A DNA stretch of 64,000 bases from SCN-70-22 sp046327755 (lineage in GTDB: Bacteria > Gemmatimonadota > Gemmatimonadetes > Gemmatimonadales > Gemmatimonadaceae), in assembly GCA_046327755.1 (NCBI GenBank), contig JAXLXW010000004.1, positions 372,001-436,000 of the forward strand. Direction: 5' to 3'. This document shows positions 43,154 through 51,397 of the stretch, piece by piece (the first letter of the stretch is position 1; the number at the start of each line of letters is the position of its first letter). The translations under genes and the position numbers were made by a program. The notes beneath the pieces were generated by a model, which worked only from the letters and a program-made list of their open reading frames with translations, did not search any database and had not been told where the DNA came from.

Positions 43154-43978
43154 ATGTCCATCGCTCACCAACTTCTCCTGATCGTCCGCGAGGCGCGTCG
43201 AGCGACCGCCCGCTTGCTTCTGCCTGCCCCCTTGCTCGCCACGCTCCTCGCCGCGCGCCCGGCGAGCGCCGGTGCGCAGGGGTCGTGGCGCCAGCACGCC
43301 GACCTTGCTCGCGCCCGTGAGGCGACCGACTCCTTCGCCGTGGTGGTGCAGGGCAAGACAACCGGTTGGCAGCGTCTCGTCTGGGCATCCGAACGGACCG
43401 CCAATCGCGCGGCAATCACGCTGTGGAGCATGCCAGCGGCGGCCGCCGCGTCCACGGCCCCCGCCTGGATCCTGTCCGACGAGATCGCACTGGGCGGCGT
43501 GCAGCAGCGCTCCGAGGTGCGACTCGCGCCGTCGCTGACTGAGCTGGGGTTGCGCCAGCACGGCGCGATGCGCGGCACCGAGATGCGGATCGCACTCGAT
43601 CGCGAGGGCAACCGACTCAAGGGGACGGCACTGACGCCGAGCGGGGGAGCGAATGCGGTGCCGATGGACGTGGCGGTCCCGGACGACGTCGTGGATGACA
43701 ACGCGCTCTCGGTCATCATTCCCCTCATCGCGTGGGGCGAGGACGTCACCTTCACGATCCCCGTGATCAGCAGCGGCAAGGGGACGATCGAGTCGTTCAC
43801 CGCGTCGGTCAGCGGTAAACGAACGACGACCGTGCCGGCCGGGACGTTCGAGACGTGGCGCGTCTCGTTGGTCGGCCCCAAGTACGCGCTCGACGCCGAC
43901 GTCACCACCGCCCCGCCCTATCGCGTGGTCCGCTTCGGGCCTCGTGGCATGCCGATGGAATCGCAGCTGGTGAAGTGA
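43154..43978 (+). CDS. Exported DUF3108-like protein, unknown function
   Basis: A 274-residue protein with a signal peptide (ARLLLPAPLLATLLAARPASAGAQ) followed by an all-beta domain: DSFAVVVQGKTTGWQRLVW, SEVRLAPSLTELGLRQHG and GKRTTTVPAGTFETWRVSLVGPKY. The PAGTFETWRV block with alternating strands resembles DUF3108/lipoprotein-carrier-like beta proteins, but the match is only by eye. It is likely periplasmic. It lies 140 bp after the multi-PAS kinase gene and 58 bp before the LytS-type kinase gene, all on the plus strand, so it might be a sensory accessory for either. Confidence 0.6.
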   Translation: MSIAHQLLLIVREARRATARLLLPAPLLATLLAARPASAGAQGSWRQHADLARAREATDSFAVVVQGKTTGWQRLVWASERTANRAAITLWSMPAAAAASTAPAWILSDEIALGGVQQRSEVRLAPSLTELGLRQHGAMRGTEMRIALDREGNRLKGTALTPSGGANAVPMDVAVPDDVVDDNALSVIIPLIAWGEDVTFTIPVISSGKGTIESFTASVSGKRTTTVPAGTFETWRVSLVGPKYALDADVTTAPPYRVVRFGPRGMPMESQLVK

Positions 43979-44036
43979 CGACGAGTGACGACTGTGGTGC
44001 TCGCGCCGCGACGGTCCGCGGCGCAGCATTCCTCGC

Positions 44037-45167
44037 ATGACCTCGCGCTCCGTCCCGCCGCCAACCTTCGACCGCCCGGCCTGGGGGTGGATCGCGCTCA
44101 CCGTGGTCACCTGCGCCCTTTTCGGCGTGGCGCCGCAGGCGCACGCGTTCGAGGTGATCGGCGTGCGGGATCCGGTGCGCACGGCGCTGCGCTGGCAAGG
44201 AGGTGTCGCCGTCTTCTGGACGCTGGCCGCGGTTCCGTTGGCGCGACGCTGGTCGCTCGCCGATCGTGAGGGGCGTGCGCTGGTGGGGTTGATCCTCCTC
44301 ACCCTCGTGGTCAGTGTTGCCTCCGGATGGTTAGGGTGGGCGCTGCTCGACCCGCGGGGGGCGTACCCGCGAGGCGTGATGGTGGGGGAAATGGTGAGCG
44401 GTGCACTCCCCACGCATGCGCTCACCGCCGCGATGCTGTCGCTGGTCGGGAGCTGGACCAACGGGCGACGCCAGCGCGCCCGCGCCACCGATCGCGAGGC
44501 GCTGCTCACGGCGCACGCGACACGCGCTGAGCTGGATGCGCTTCGCGAGCGGATGCAGCCGCACTTCGTCCTCAATGCGCTCAACACCGTGGCGGCGCTT
44601 GCGCGACGCGGGGACGGCGACGCGGCGGGCGAGGCCGCGGCCGACCTGGGAGAGATCCTCCAGTTCTCGTTGACGGCCACCGGCGACGTCGTCGCCTTCG
44701 ACACGGAGCGCGCCATCGTCGAGCGGTACCTCGCCATCGAACAGGCGCGCTTCGGCGAGCGACTGCGCGTGACGTGGGAAATCGCCCCGGAGGTGCACAC
44801 GACGCACATTCCCGCACTCTCGTGGCAACCGTTGGTGGAGAACGCGATTCGTCACGGCATCGCGCGACGGACGTCGCCGGGAGCGCTTCGCCTCTCCGCG
44901 TGGCGCGACGCGACGCACGTGCACCTCGTCGTCGATGCCGACGGGCCTAACGACGGATCAGCAGTCGGCGTGACGCCATCGACGGACCCTGCGTTTGGTG
45001 GCTTGGGGCTCGGCGAGGCCACGCTCGATCGCCGTCTCTCGCTACTCTATGGAGCAGGCGCCTCGATCGTCCGCCAAGCACGCGACGGTGGGACGCGCGC
45101 CGAGGTGCGCATTCCGCTCCAACTCCCGGCGTCGCCTTCGACCTCGGCGGAACAGGCTCACCCATGA
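44037..45167 (+). CDS. LytS/YehU-type sensor histidine kinase
   Basis: A 376-residue membrane kinase with four predicted transmembrane segments (about 18-36, 52-70, 82-104 and 124-140) and a His_kinase domain of the LytS type: phospho-acceptor H176 in ERMQPHFVLNALNTVAAL and an ATPase part (LSWQPLVENAIRHGI, GGLGLGEATLDRRLSLLYG). Its ATGA overlap with the next gene (45164-45167) marks it as the partner of the LytTR response regulator. The sensed signal is unknown; there is no dedicated periplasmic domain. Confidence 0.9.
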   Translation: MTSRSVPPPTFDRPAWGWIALTVVTCALFGVAPQAHAFEVIGVRDPVRTALRWQGGVAVFWTLAAVPLARRWSLADREGRALVGLILLTLVVSVASGWLGWALLDPRGAYPRGVMVGEMVSGALPTHALTAAMLSLVGSWTNGRRQRARATDREALLTAHATRAELDALRERMQPHFVLNALNTVAALARRGDGDAAGEAAADLGEILQFSLTATGDVVAFDTERAIVERYLAIEQARFGERLRVTWEIAPEVHTTHIPALSWQPLVENAIRHGIARRTSPGALRLSAWRDATHVHLVVDADGPNDGSAVGVTPSTDPAFGGLGLGEATLDRRLSLLYGAGASIVRQARDGGTRAEVRIPLQLPASPSTSAEQAHP

Positions 45168-45895
45168 CGCTGCGCGTCGTGCTCGCCGAGGATGAGCCGC
45201 TCGCCGCGGCGGCGCTCGCGCACGAACTCACCCGACTGGGGTGCACCGTCGTCGCGGTGACCGGAACGGGTGACGCGGCGATCGAGGCATGCCTCGCGCA
45301 CCGCCCGGCGCTCTGCATCACCGACGTGGCCATGCCGGGGCGCGATGGCCTCGCGGTGGCGCGCGCCCTCCGCGCCGCCGCACCCGACATCCGCGTCGTG
45401 TTCGTCACGGCGCACCCGCAGTACGCCGTCGACGCCTTCGCGGAAGAGGTCATCGACTTCGTCCCGAAGCCGGTGCGTCGCGCGCGACTCGCCGATGCGC
45501 TTGCCCGCGTGCAGCGCTCGGTGGCGAGCGGCGCGGAAGAGCCGCGCCTGGTCGTGGGCGAGCGCGGGGCGATGCACGTGCTCGCCGTTCGCGACCTCGA
45601 GTGGGTGCAGGCCGATGGCGCGACGCTCTGGCTGCACACGGCGCACCGCGCCTGGGCGCTACGCGAGCGCATGGGAGAAATGGAAGCCCGTCTCGCGCCA
45701 CACGGCTTCGTGCGTGTGCATCGCTCGTCGCTGGTCCGCGTGAGTGCCATCGCGTCGCTGGGGTCCGGCGACGACGGCGAGCACCTGCTGGTGCTGCGAT
45801 CGGGCGCCAAGGTGCGTGTCGCGCGCGATCGTGTCATTGCGGTGCGCGAGGCGATCGGGACGCTCGCGCCGAGGCCGGCATCGGGGGAACGGTAG
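45164..45895 (+). CDS. LytTR response regulator
   Basis: A 243-residue response regulator: receiver domain (residues 1-118; acidic pocket D10/E11, phospho-acceptor D54 in CITDVAMPG, Lys102 in DFVPKPV) and LytTR DNA-binding domain (about 135-235; VRDLEWVQADGATLWLHT, FVRVHRSSLVRVSAI, SGAKVRVARDR). It is translationally coupled to the LytS-type kinase and followed after 76 bp by a TPR-protein gene that may be its target or cotranscribed. A stand-alone LytTR protein at 183-584 shares the DNA-binding fold. Confidence 0.93.
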   Translation: MTLRVVLAEDEPLAAAALAHELTRLGCTVVAVTGTGDAAIEACLAHRPALCITDVAMPGRDGLAVARALRAAAPDIRVVFVTAHPQYAVDAFAEEVIDFVPKPVRRARLADALARVQRSVASGAEEPRLVVGERGAMHVLAVRDLEWVQADGATLWLHTAHRAWALRERMGEMEARLAPHGFVRVHRSSLVRVSAIASLGSGDDGEHLLVLRSGAKVRVARDRVIAVREAIGTLAPRPASGER

Positions 45896-45971
45896 CCACC
45901 TCGTCTGCGAGATTCTGCTGGCGTTCTGCGCGCCCGGAGGGAGAATTGGAGGCCCCCTCACCACACCGCCC

Positions 45972-47585
45972 ATGCCTCGTCGCGCCCCCTCCGTGCGCGA
46001 GGTCCACGCGGCCGGCCCCGGCGCCCGGCGCCTCGGGCTCGCACTGCTTGCCGCGTTAGGCACCTCCCGCATCGTTCCCGCCCAGACGCACCGCCCCTCC
46101 GCTCCCGCCACCCCACCGCACGCGCGCGCCACCGCGCACGCAACACTCGGCGCCGTGCACTTCGCCACATCGTGTGCCCCGGCGGTGCGTACCGATTTCG
46201 ATCGCGGTGTGGCCCTCCTGCACTCGTTCGAGTTCGGCACCGCGATCGCGACCTTCTCGCGCGTTCTCGAGACGGACTCCACCTGCGCGATGGCACAGTG
46301 GGGGATCGCGATGAGCCGCTGGACCAACCCGATGGCACCAGGAACCCGCAGCGCGGCCGCGCTGGCCCCCGGGGCCGCCGCGACGCAGCACGCACGCGAC
46401 CTCGCGTCGCACGCCACGCCGCGCGAGCGCGCCTACATCGACGCCGTCGCGTTGCTCTACGATCGCGCCGACCAGCGCGACCAGGCGACGCGGCTCGCCG
46501 ACTACGAACGCGCCATGGCCGCGCTCGCACGGCGGTTCCCCGCCGACACCGAGGCCGCGATCTTCCACGCCGTCTCGCTCATCGCCTCGGCGCCACCGAC
46601 CGACAAGACGTACGCCCGTCAGTTGCAAGCTGCCAGGGTCCTGGAGGCGATCTGGGCCCGGCAACCCGATCACCCGGGGATCACGCACTACCTCATCCAT
46701 GCGTACGATGTGCCGGCGCTGGCCGGCCGCGCACGCCGCGCCGCCGAGCGATACGCCGGGCTCGCGCCGGATGCCGCACACGCGCTCCACATGCCGTCGC
46801 ACACCTTCACGCGTGTCGGGATGTGGGAGCCCTCCATCGAGACCAACCTTCGTTCGGCAAACGCCGCGCGCGCGAGCGGGGCCACCGCCGAGCTGCTGCA
46901 TGCCTACGACTACGCCGCGTACGCCTACCTGCAGCGACGACAGTTCGGCCCGGCCAAGGCGCTCGTCGACTCGTTGCCGGCAATCGCCGCGCGCTTCGAT
47001 CCCAATGCCGTCACCGGGGCCGCCCCAGGATCCGCTGGCGTCTTCGCCCTCGCGGCGATCCCGGCTCGTTATGCGTTGGAACGACGCGAGTGGCAGGAGG
47101 CCGCGGCGCTGGTCCCCGCACCAAGCGCCTTCCCCTGGACGGAGGCGATGACGTACTTCGCGCGCGCACTGGGCGCGGCGCACCGGCACGCCCTCGACGA
47201 CGCGCGCGCCGCCATCGACTCGCTCGATGCGATCCATCGCCGCCTGACGAGCGCCGAGCCATACTGGGCGGAACAGGTGGCGATCCAGTCGCTGGGAGGG
47301 CAAGCATGGCTCGCCCTTGCCGAAGGGCGCAACGACGATGCCGAGCGCCTGATGCGCGAGGCCGCCGATCGCGAGGATGCCACCGAGAAAGCAGCGGTGA
47401 CGCCGGGACCGTTGGCGCCCGCGCGCGAGCTGCTCGGCGACCTCCTGCTCGAACTGCAAAAGCCTCGTGAGGCGTTGGTCGCCTATCGCACGGCGTTGCG
47501 GCACGAGCCACAACGTTTCCATGCGACGCGGGGGGCGCGGCGTGCAGCGGCAATGATTGGAACCCAGACGAAACAGGCCTTCTAG
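45972..47585 (+). CDS. Exported TPR-repeat protein
   Basis: A 537-residue protein with an export signal (ARRLGLALLAALGTSRIVPAQ) followed by TPR-like helix pairs. Conserved blocks include FDRGVALLHSFEFGTAIATFSRVLETDSTCAMAQWGIAM-like residues (about 75-115), HPGITHYLIHAYDVP and ALHMPSHTFTRVGMW, which recur in a widespread family of bacterial TPR proteins of unknown role whose His-rich motifs suggest metal binding. The last 150 residues hold regular TPRs (LGDLLLELQKPREALVAYRTAL). The ATG at 45972 starts the signal peptide; the frame is open further upstream through the regulator gene. Confidence 0.82.
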   Translation: MPRRAPSVREVHAAGPGARRLGLALLAALGTSRIVPAQTHRPSAPATPPHARATAHATLGAVHFATSCAPAVRTDFDRGVALLHSFEFGTAIATFSRVLETDSTCAMAQWGIAMSRWTNPMAPGTRSAAALAPGAAATQHARDLASHATPRERAYIDAVALLYDRADQRDQATRLADYERAMAALARRFPADTEAAIFHAVSLIASAPPTDKTYARQLQAARVLEAIWARQPDHPGITHYLIHAYDVPALAGRARRAAERYAGLAPDAAHALHMPSHTFTRVGMWEPSIETNLRSANAARASGATAELLHAYDYAAYAYLQRRQFGPAKALVDSLPAIAARFDPNAVTGAAPGSAGVFALAAIPARYALERREWQEAAALVPAPSAFPWTEAMTYFARALGAAHRHALDDARAAIDSLDAIHRRLTSAEPYWAEQVAIQSLGGQAWLALAEGRNDDAERLMREAADREDATEKAAVTPGPLAPARELLGDLLLELQKPREALVAYRTALRHEPQRFHATRGARRAAAMIGTQTKQAF

Positions 47586-47647
47586 AGATCGGCGACGACC
47601 GCAACCGATGCGGGGAGGGAGAGCGAAACGACGTCGGTCCGGGACAT
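47582..47647 (-). CDS. Possible 21-residue peptide ORF
   Basis: MSRTDVVSLSLPASVAVVAD plus a final Leu, preceded by GGAG 7 nt upstream of the ATG (47647) and ending at a TAG that shares the CTAG with the stop of the convergent TPR gene. Third-position G+C is high. Its position upstream of nothing on its own strand argues against a leader peptide. It may be a small membrane peptide or simply chance. Confidence 0.2.
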   Translation of the reverse strand: MSRTDVVSLSLPASVAVVADL

Positions 47648-47745
47648 GGTGCTGCTCCGGAGTGGGGAGGCGTGAAGGACGCGGCGCGTGGGGGCGTCGC
47701 GCGCCAAGCGCAGGACGCGCCCTCGAGCGGGCACGCGCCTGCCGG

Positions 47746-50235
47746 TCACTCCCCTCGCAGGATCTCCATCGGGTCGACGCGCGCGGCCGACCACGCCGGG
47801 ATCAGGCAGGCGATCGTCGCGGCGCCGAGAAAGATCGTTCCCCCAGTCATGATGATCGCCGGATCGCCCGGCGCGACGTCATAGAGCAGGGCGCGGAGGA
47901 TGCCGGACCCTCCAACGGCCGCCGCGGCGCCTAACGCCAGCCCGAGGGACGGCCACCGCAGCCCGTCTGCCAGGACCATCGCCATCACGCGTCCGCTCGT
48001 GGCTCCGTGCGCCACGCGGATGGCAACGTCGTGCCGGCGCTGCGCCATCGCGTGCGAGACGACGGCCCACGTGCCGCACGCTGCGAGGAAGAGCGCCAGG
48101 GCGGCGAGGATCGTCGACCCGCGGGCCGCGGCGCGGGACGTGGTGCGCGAGGCGGCAACGATTTCCGTGAGCGGCCGCACATGGCGCAGCGGGAGATCGG
48201 GAGCCACGCGCCCCACCGCGGCGCGGATCTCGTCTTCGAAGGCCCTCGGCTCGCCCTGCACGCGCACGAAGTAGACGCGCCAGCCGTACGTGAACTGCGC
48301 ATACGGTGTGTAGAACGAGGCGCGCGTACGCTCGCCGAGCGGCGAGTCGTACGTCACGTCGCCCGCGACGCCCACGATCTCGGCGCTGGAATCGGGGGAG
48401 GTGAGCGTGCTGCCATCGAACCAGACGTGCTGGCCGATGGCGTCGCCGGCGGGGAAGTAGGTGCGCGCCGCCGATTCGCTGATGATGACGACGCGTGGCG
48501 CGCCGGCGCGATCCATGGGCGTAAACGGGCGCCCGGACCTCAACGGAATGCCTAACGCCGAGAAGTGTTCGGGTCCCACGTAGTGCCGCAGCACCATCGG
48601 GGTGCCGGTGCGCCCGTCGTCGGGGCGACCCAGCACGTGCAATCCGGTCCGCGCGCTCCCCGCCAGGGGGGCGCCGCCGTCCACGCTCGCGGCCACGACG
48701 CCGGGAACTCGCCGCACCTCGTCGAGCACGCGATCGATGAAACCGGGGGCCGCCGCCGGCGGGACGCGAAGCTCCGACGGCTGCAGCTCGAAGGTGATCA
48801 CGTGCGACGGGTCGGCACCGATGTCGACCTGTTGCAGCCGGCGGTAACTCTGCAGCAACTGGCCGGCCCCCGCCAGCAGGAGCATGGCGAGCGCCCCTTC
48901 CACGACGAGGATTGCCGCGGGAAGCCCCGGGCGACGCCGCGAGAGGCCACTCGATGGTGCCCCGCGCCCTCCCTCGCGCAGGTGCTCGAGCGATGCGTGC
49001 CGGAGCGCCCACCACGCCGGCAGTGCCCCAACCGCCAGCAGCGCGACGACCGTCGTCAGGCACCACCACGCGACGAGTCGGCCATCGAACGTCACGGCCG
49101 AATGGGGAGCAAGCGTTGCACGCCCGAGTCGCGCGAGGGGATCGACGGACCCGAGGAGACGCAGGGCGAGCGCGATCGCTGCCAGCGCCACGAGCGACGC
49201 GGCGCTCACCAGCACGAACCCGTCGCCGGCGTGCGCCAGCCACAGGCGGCGTCGCGGCGCCCCGATCGCGAGGGCGACCGCGGTTTCACGCCGTCGCGCC
49301 ACCGCACGCCCCAGTTGGAGGGCGATGAGGTTGGCGAGCGTCAGCGCGAACAGCAACCCCGCACCGCCCACCAGGACAGGGACGGCACGGCGTGCCTCGC
49401 GTCGGACGCGCGCCGAGCCTAACGGCTCTGCCGTCCCGCTCACGATGAGATCGGGAGCGGCATCGTCCGTCGGCTGCACGCGTTGCGCCGCGACGGCGAG
49501 CTGCGCGATCTCTCGCCGGACATCCCCCAGCGAACGACCGGACCGCACGCGCGCGAGGAGGGTGATGAAGTCCTGCGGCGTCGTGAGGTACTCGGGATAG
49601 GTCAGCATCGGGGCCAGCGCGATGGGAATCCACAGCGCGGCGTCCCCGGACAGGCCGCGGAACTCGGTGGGCATGATCCCGATGACGGTCAAGGGCTGCC
49701 CGTTGAGCGTGACCGTCGCCCCGAGGGACGCATCCTCCCCGCGAAGACGCAGGTGATGCGCGAGCGCTGCCGAAAGGACGACGATGGGTCGGGCCGCGCC
49801 GGCGAGCTCCTCGTCAGGCGCAAAGACGCGCCCCATGGCCGGCGACGCGCGCAGCAGCGCGAAGTAGTCGCGCGACACGACCTCCCCTGCCACCACCTCG
49901 GGTTCGGCGCGTCCGGTCAGCGTGAGCGCGATGGGATTCCACGGCGTGACCTGCTCGACGGTGCGCGCCCACTCCCGCACGTGCTGCAGCCGAGGGTACG
50001 ACCAACGCGCGGTGACCGCCCCTTCGCGCGGGCTCGTATAGCGCGTGGACAGCACGACCAGCGAATCCGCGCCCGCGAACGGGAGGGGCCGCCAGAGCGC
50101 GGCGTCGGCGATGGCCCAGGCGACCGCGCAGAGCGCGATGCCGATCGCCCCGGTCGCGATGGCGGCGACGTTCGAACCGGGCTCGCGCGCGAGGCGCCGT
50201 ATCGAACGACCGAACTGTGAACGAAGGGATGGCAT
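47746..50235 (-). CDS. ADOP-type MacB/FtsX permease
   Basis: An 829-residue duplicated permease. The N-terminus (RSQFGRSIRRLAREPGSNVAAIATGAIGIALCAVAWAIAD-like, residues 5-45) has the first transmembrane helix of the family. A MacB core domain, a first FtsX block (about 275-430), a second periplasmic domain and a C-terminal FtsX block ending PAWSAARVDPMEILRGE follow. As with the copy at 13332 there is no adjacent ATPase. It is more diverged from canonical members at the N-terminus (ALCAVAWAIADAALWRPLPF). The frame is open to 50493, but ATG 50235 starts the conserved protein. It diverges from the channel gene at 50345. Confidence 0.87.
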   Translation of the reverse strand: MPSLRSQFGRSIRRLAREPGSNVAAIATGAIGIALCAVAWAIADAALWRPLPFAGADSLVVLSTRYTSPREGAVTARWSYPRLQHVREWARTVEQVTPWNPIALTLTGRAEPEVVAGEVVSRDYFALLRASPAMGRVFAPDEELAGAARPIVVLSAALAHHLRLRGEDASLGATVTLNGQPLTVIGIMPTEFRGLSGDAALWIPIALAPMLTYPEYLTTPQDFITLLARVRSGRSLGDVRREIAQLAVAAQRVQPTDDAAPDLIVSGTAEPLGSARVRREARRAVPVLVGGAGLLFALTLANLIALQLGRAVARRRETAVALAIGAPRRRLWLAHAGDGFVLVSAASLVALAAIALALRLLGSVDPLARLGRATLAPHSAVTFDGRLVAWWCLTTVVALLAVGALPAWWALRHASLEHLREGGRGAPSSGLSRRRPGLPAAILVVEGALAMLLLAGAGQLLQSYRRLQQVDIGADPSHVITFELQPSELRVPPAAAPGFIDRVLDEVRRVPGVVAASVDGGAPLAGSARTGLHVLGRPDDGRTGTPMVLRHYVGPEHFSALGIPLRSGRPFTPMDRAGAPRVVIISESAARTYFPAGDAIGQHVWFDGSTLTSPDSSAEIVGVAGDVTYDSPLGERTRASFYTPYAQFTYGWRVYFVRVQGEPRAFEDEIRAAVGRVAPDLPLRHVRPLTEIVAASRTTSRAAARGSTILAALALFLAACGTWAVVSHAMAQRRHDVAIRVAHGATSGRVMAMVLADGLRWPSLGLALGAAAAVGGSGILRALLYDVAPGDPAIIMTGGTIFLGAATIACLIPAWSAARVDPMEILRGE

Positions 50236-50344
50236 GCCCCTTGGATGCCGGAGACCGGGGGAACGTGTAGAGGGAGTGCGAGAGGAGGAAGGCTCCCCCG
50301 TTCGGGGCATTCCCTCCCGTTGCGACGGTGGATAGTCTCCCCGA

Positions 50345-51367
50345 ATGACGTCCCCCTCCCCTTCCCCCTCCCTGTCGTCGCCCGCTGCCCCTGCGCAGGA
50401 GCAGCCTGAGGAAGACCTCGGCTTCGGCCACGTCGCCGCGCAGAACGTGCGTGGTCGCTTCATCAACCGCGATGGGACGCCGCATTCGCACAAGTACGGC
50501 CTGGGGCCGCAGCGCGCGGAGCGACTCTATCGTCACGCGCTCGCTGCGCCATGGCCCGGCTTCCTGCTGTGGACCGTAGGGGGCGTCCTCCTCCTGAACG
50601 GGGTCTTTGCGATCACCTATGTGTCGTTAGGTGACGCCGCCATTGGCGGGAGCGACGTGCTGGGACTCTCCGACCCATTCCTCCGCGCCCTCGCCTTCTC
50701 CGTGGGGGTCTTCTCGACGGTGGGGACGGGGCCCATGCATGCGGTGGGGACCGCGGCCAACTGGCTGGCGATCGGAGAATCGCTCTTTGGCCCCATGACA
50801 CTCCTCGGGATCGGCGGCGTCGCGATCGCGCGCCTTACGCGCCCCCGCATGCGCCTCGAGTTCAGCGAGTCGGCGATCGTCGCCCCGTACGAAGGGGGGC
50901 GCGGGCTGATGTTCCGCATGGTGAACGTCTCCCCGGGTGAGCTGAACTCCGTCAAGGTGCGCGTGAGCCTGATCCGCTTCGAGCTCATCGACGGCAAGCG
51001 CGAACGCAACTTCCACCTCCTCGAACTCGAGCGCGACTCGGTGGAGCTGTTCACGATGCACTGGACCGTCGTGCATCCCATCACCGCGACGTCCCCGCTG
51101 GCCGGGATCACGCCCGAGCAACTCGCCGCCGACCAGGCGGAGGTCGTCATCCAGGTGACGGCGAACGAGGAGACGTTCGCCACGCGCGTCACGGCGCGCA
51201 CCTCCTACACATGGGAAGAAGTGCGCTGGGATGCGAAGTTCGCCTCGATCTTCAGCGCCGCGCCGGACGGCGTCATCGCCATCGACGTGGAGCGCCTGAG
51301 TCGCACCGAACCGCTGCCCGAGGGGAGCACCTCGCGTCCGGCGTCGCTGGAGTCCGGGAGCACCTGA
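50345..51367 (+). CDS. KirBac-like inward-rectifier channel with TVGTG filter
   Basis: A 340-residue protein with the complete KirBac plan: an N-terminal slide-helix region (RFINRDGTPHSHKYG; HALAAPWPGFLLWTVGG), TM1 (about 72-93), a pore helix (109-121), the filter at 125-129, TM2 (137-163) and a C-terminal cytoplasmic Ig-like domain (RPRMRLEFSESAIVAPYEGG, LMFRMVN, ARTSYTWEEVRWDAKFASIF). The filter reads TVGTG where K+ channels have TVGYG, so ion selectivity may be changed. The second glycine and the following PMHA (normally DMHP) keep the family frame. It is convergent with a CPA1 antiporter, consistent with a cation-homeostasis pair. Confidence 0.88.
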   Translation: MTSPSPSPSLSSPAAPAQEQPEEDLGFGHVAAQNVRGRFINRDGTPHSHKYGLGPQRAERLYRHALAAPWPGFLLWTVGGVLLLNGVFAITYVSLGDAAIGGSDVLGLSDPFLRALAFSVGVFSTVGTGPMHAVGTAANWLAIGESLFGPMTLLGIGGVAIARLTRPRMRLEFSESAIVAPYEGGRGLMFRMVNVSPGELNSVKVRVSLIRFELIDGKRERNFHLLELERDSVELFTMHWTVVHPITATSPLAGITPEQLAADQAEVVIQVTANEETFATRVTARTSYTWEEVRWDAKFASIFSAAPDGVIAIDVERLSRTEPLPEGSTSRPASLESGST

Positions 51368-51397
51368 CGGGCCTGCGCCGGGATGGGCGACGGTCGC

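Noticed and set aside
46172..47522. Alternative frames on both strands over the TPR gene
   Set aside because: Only the frame ending at 47585 has a signal peptide and TPR-family motifs.
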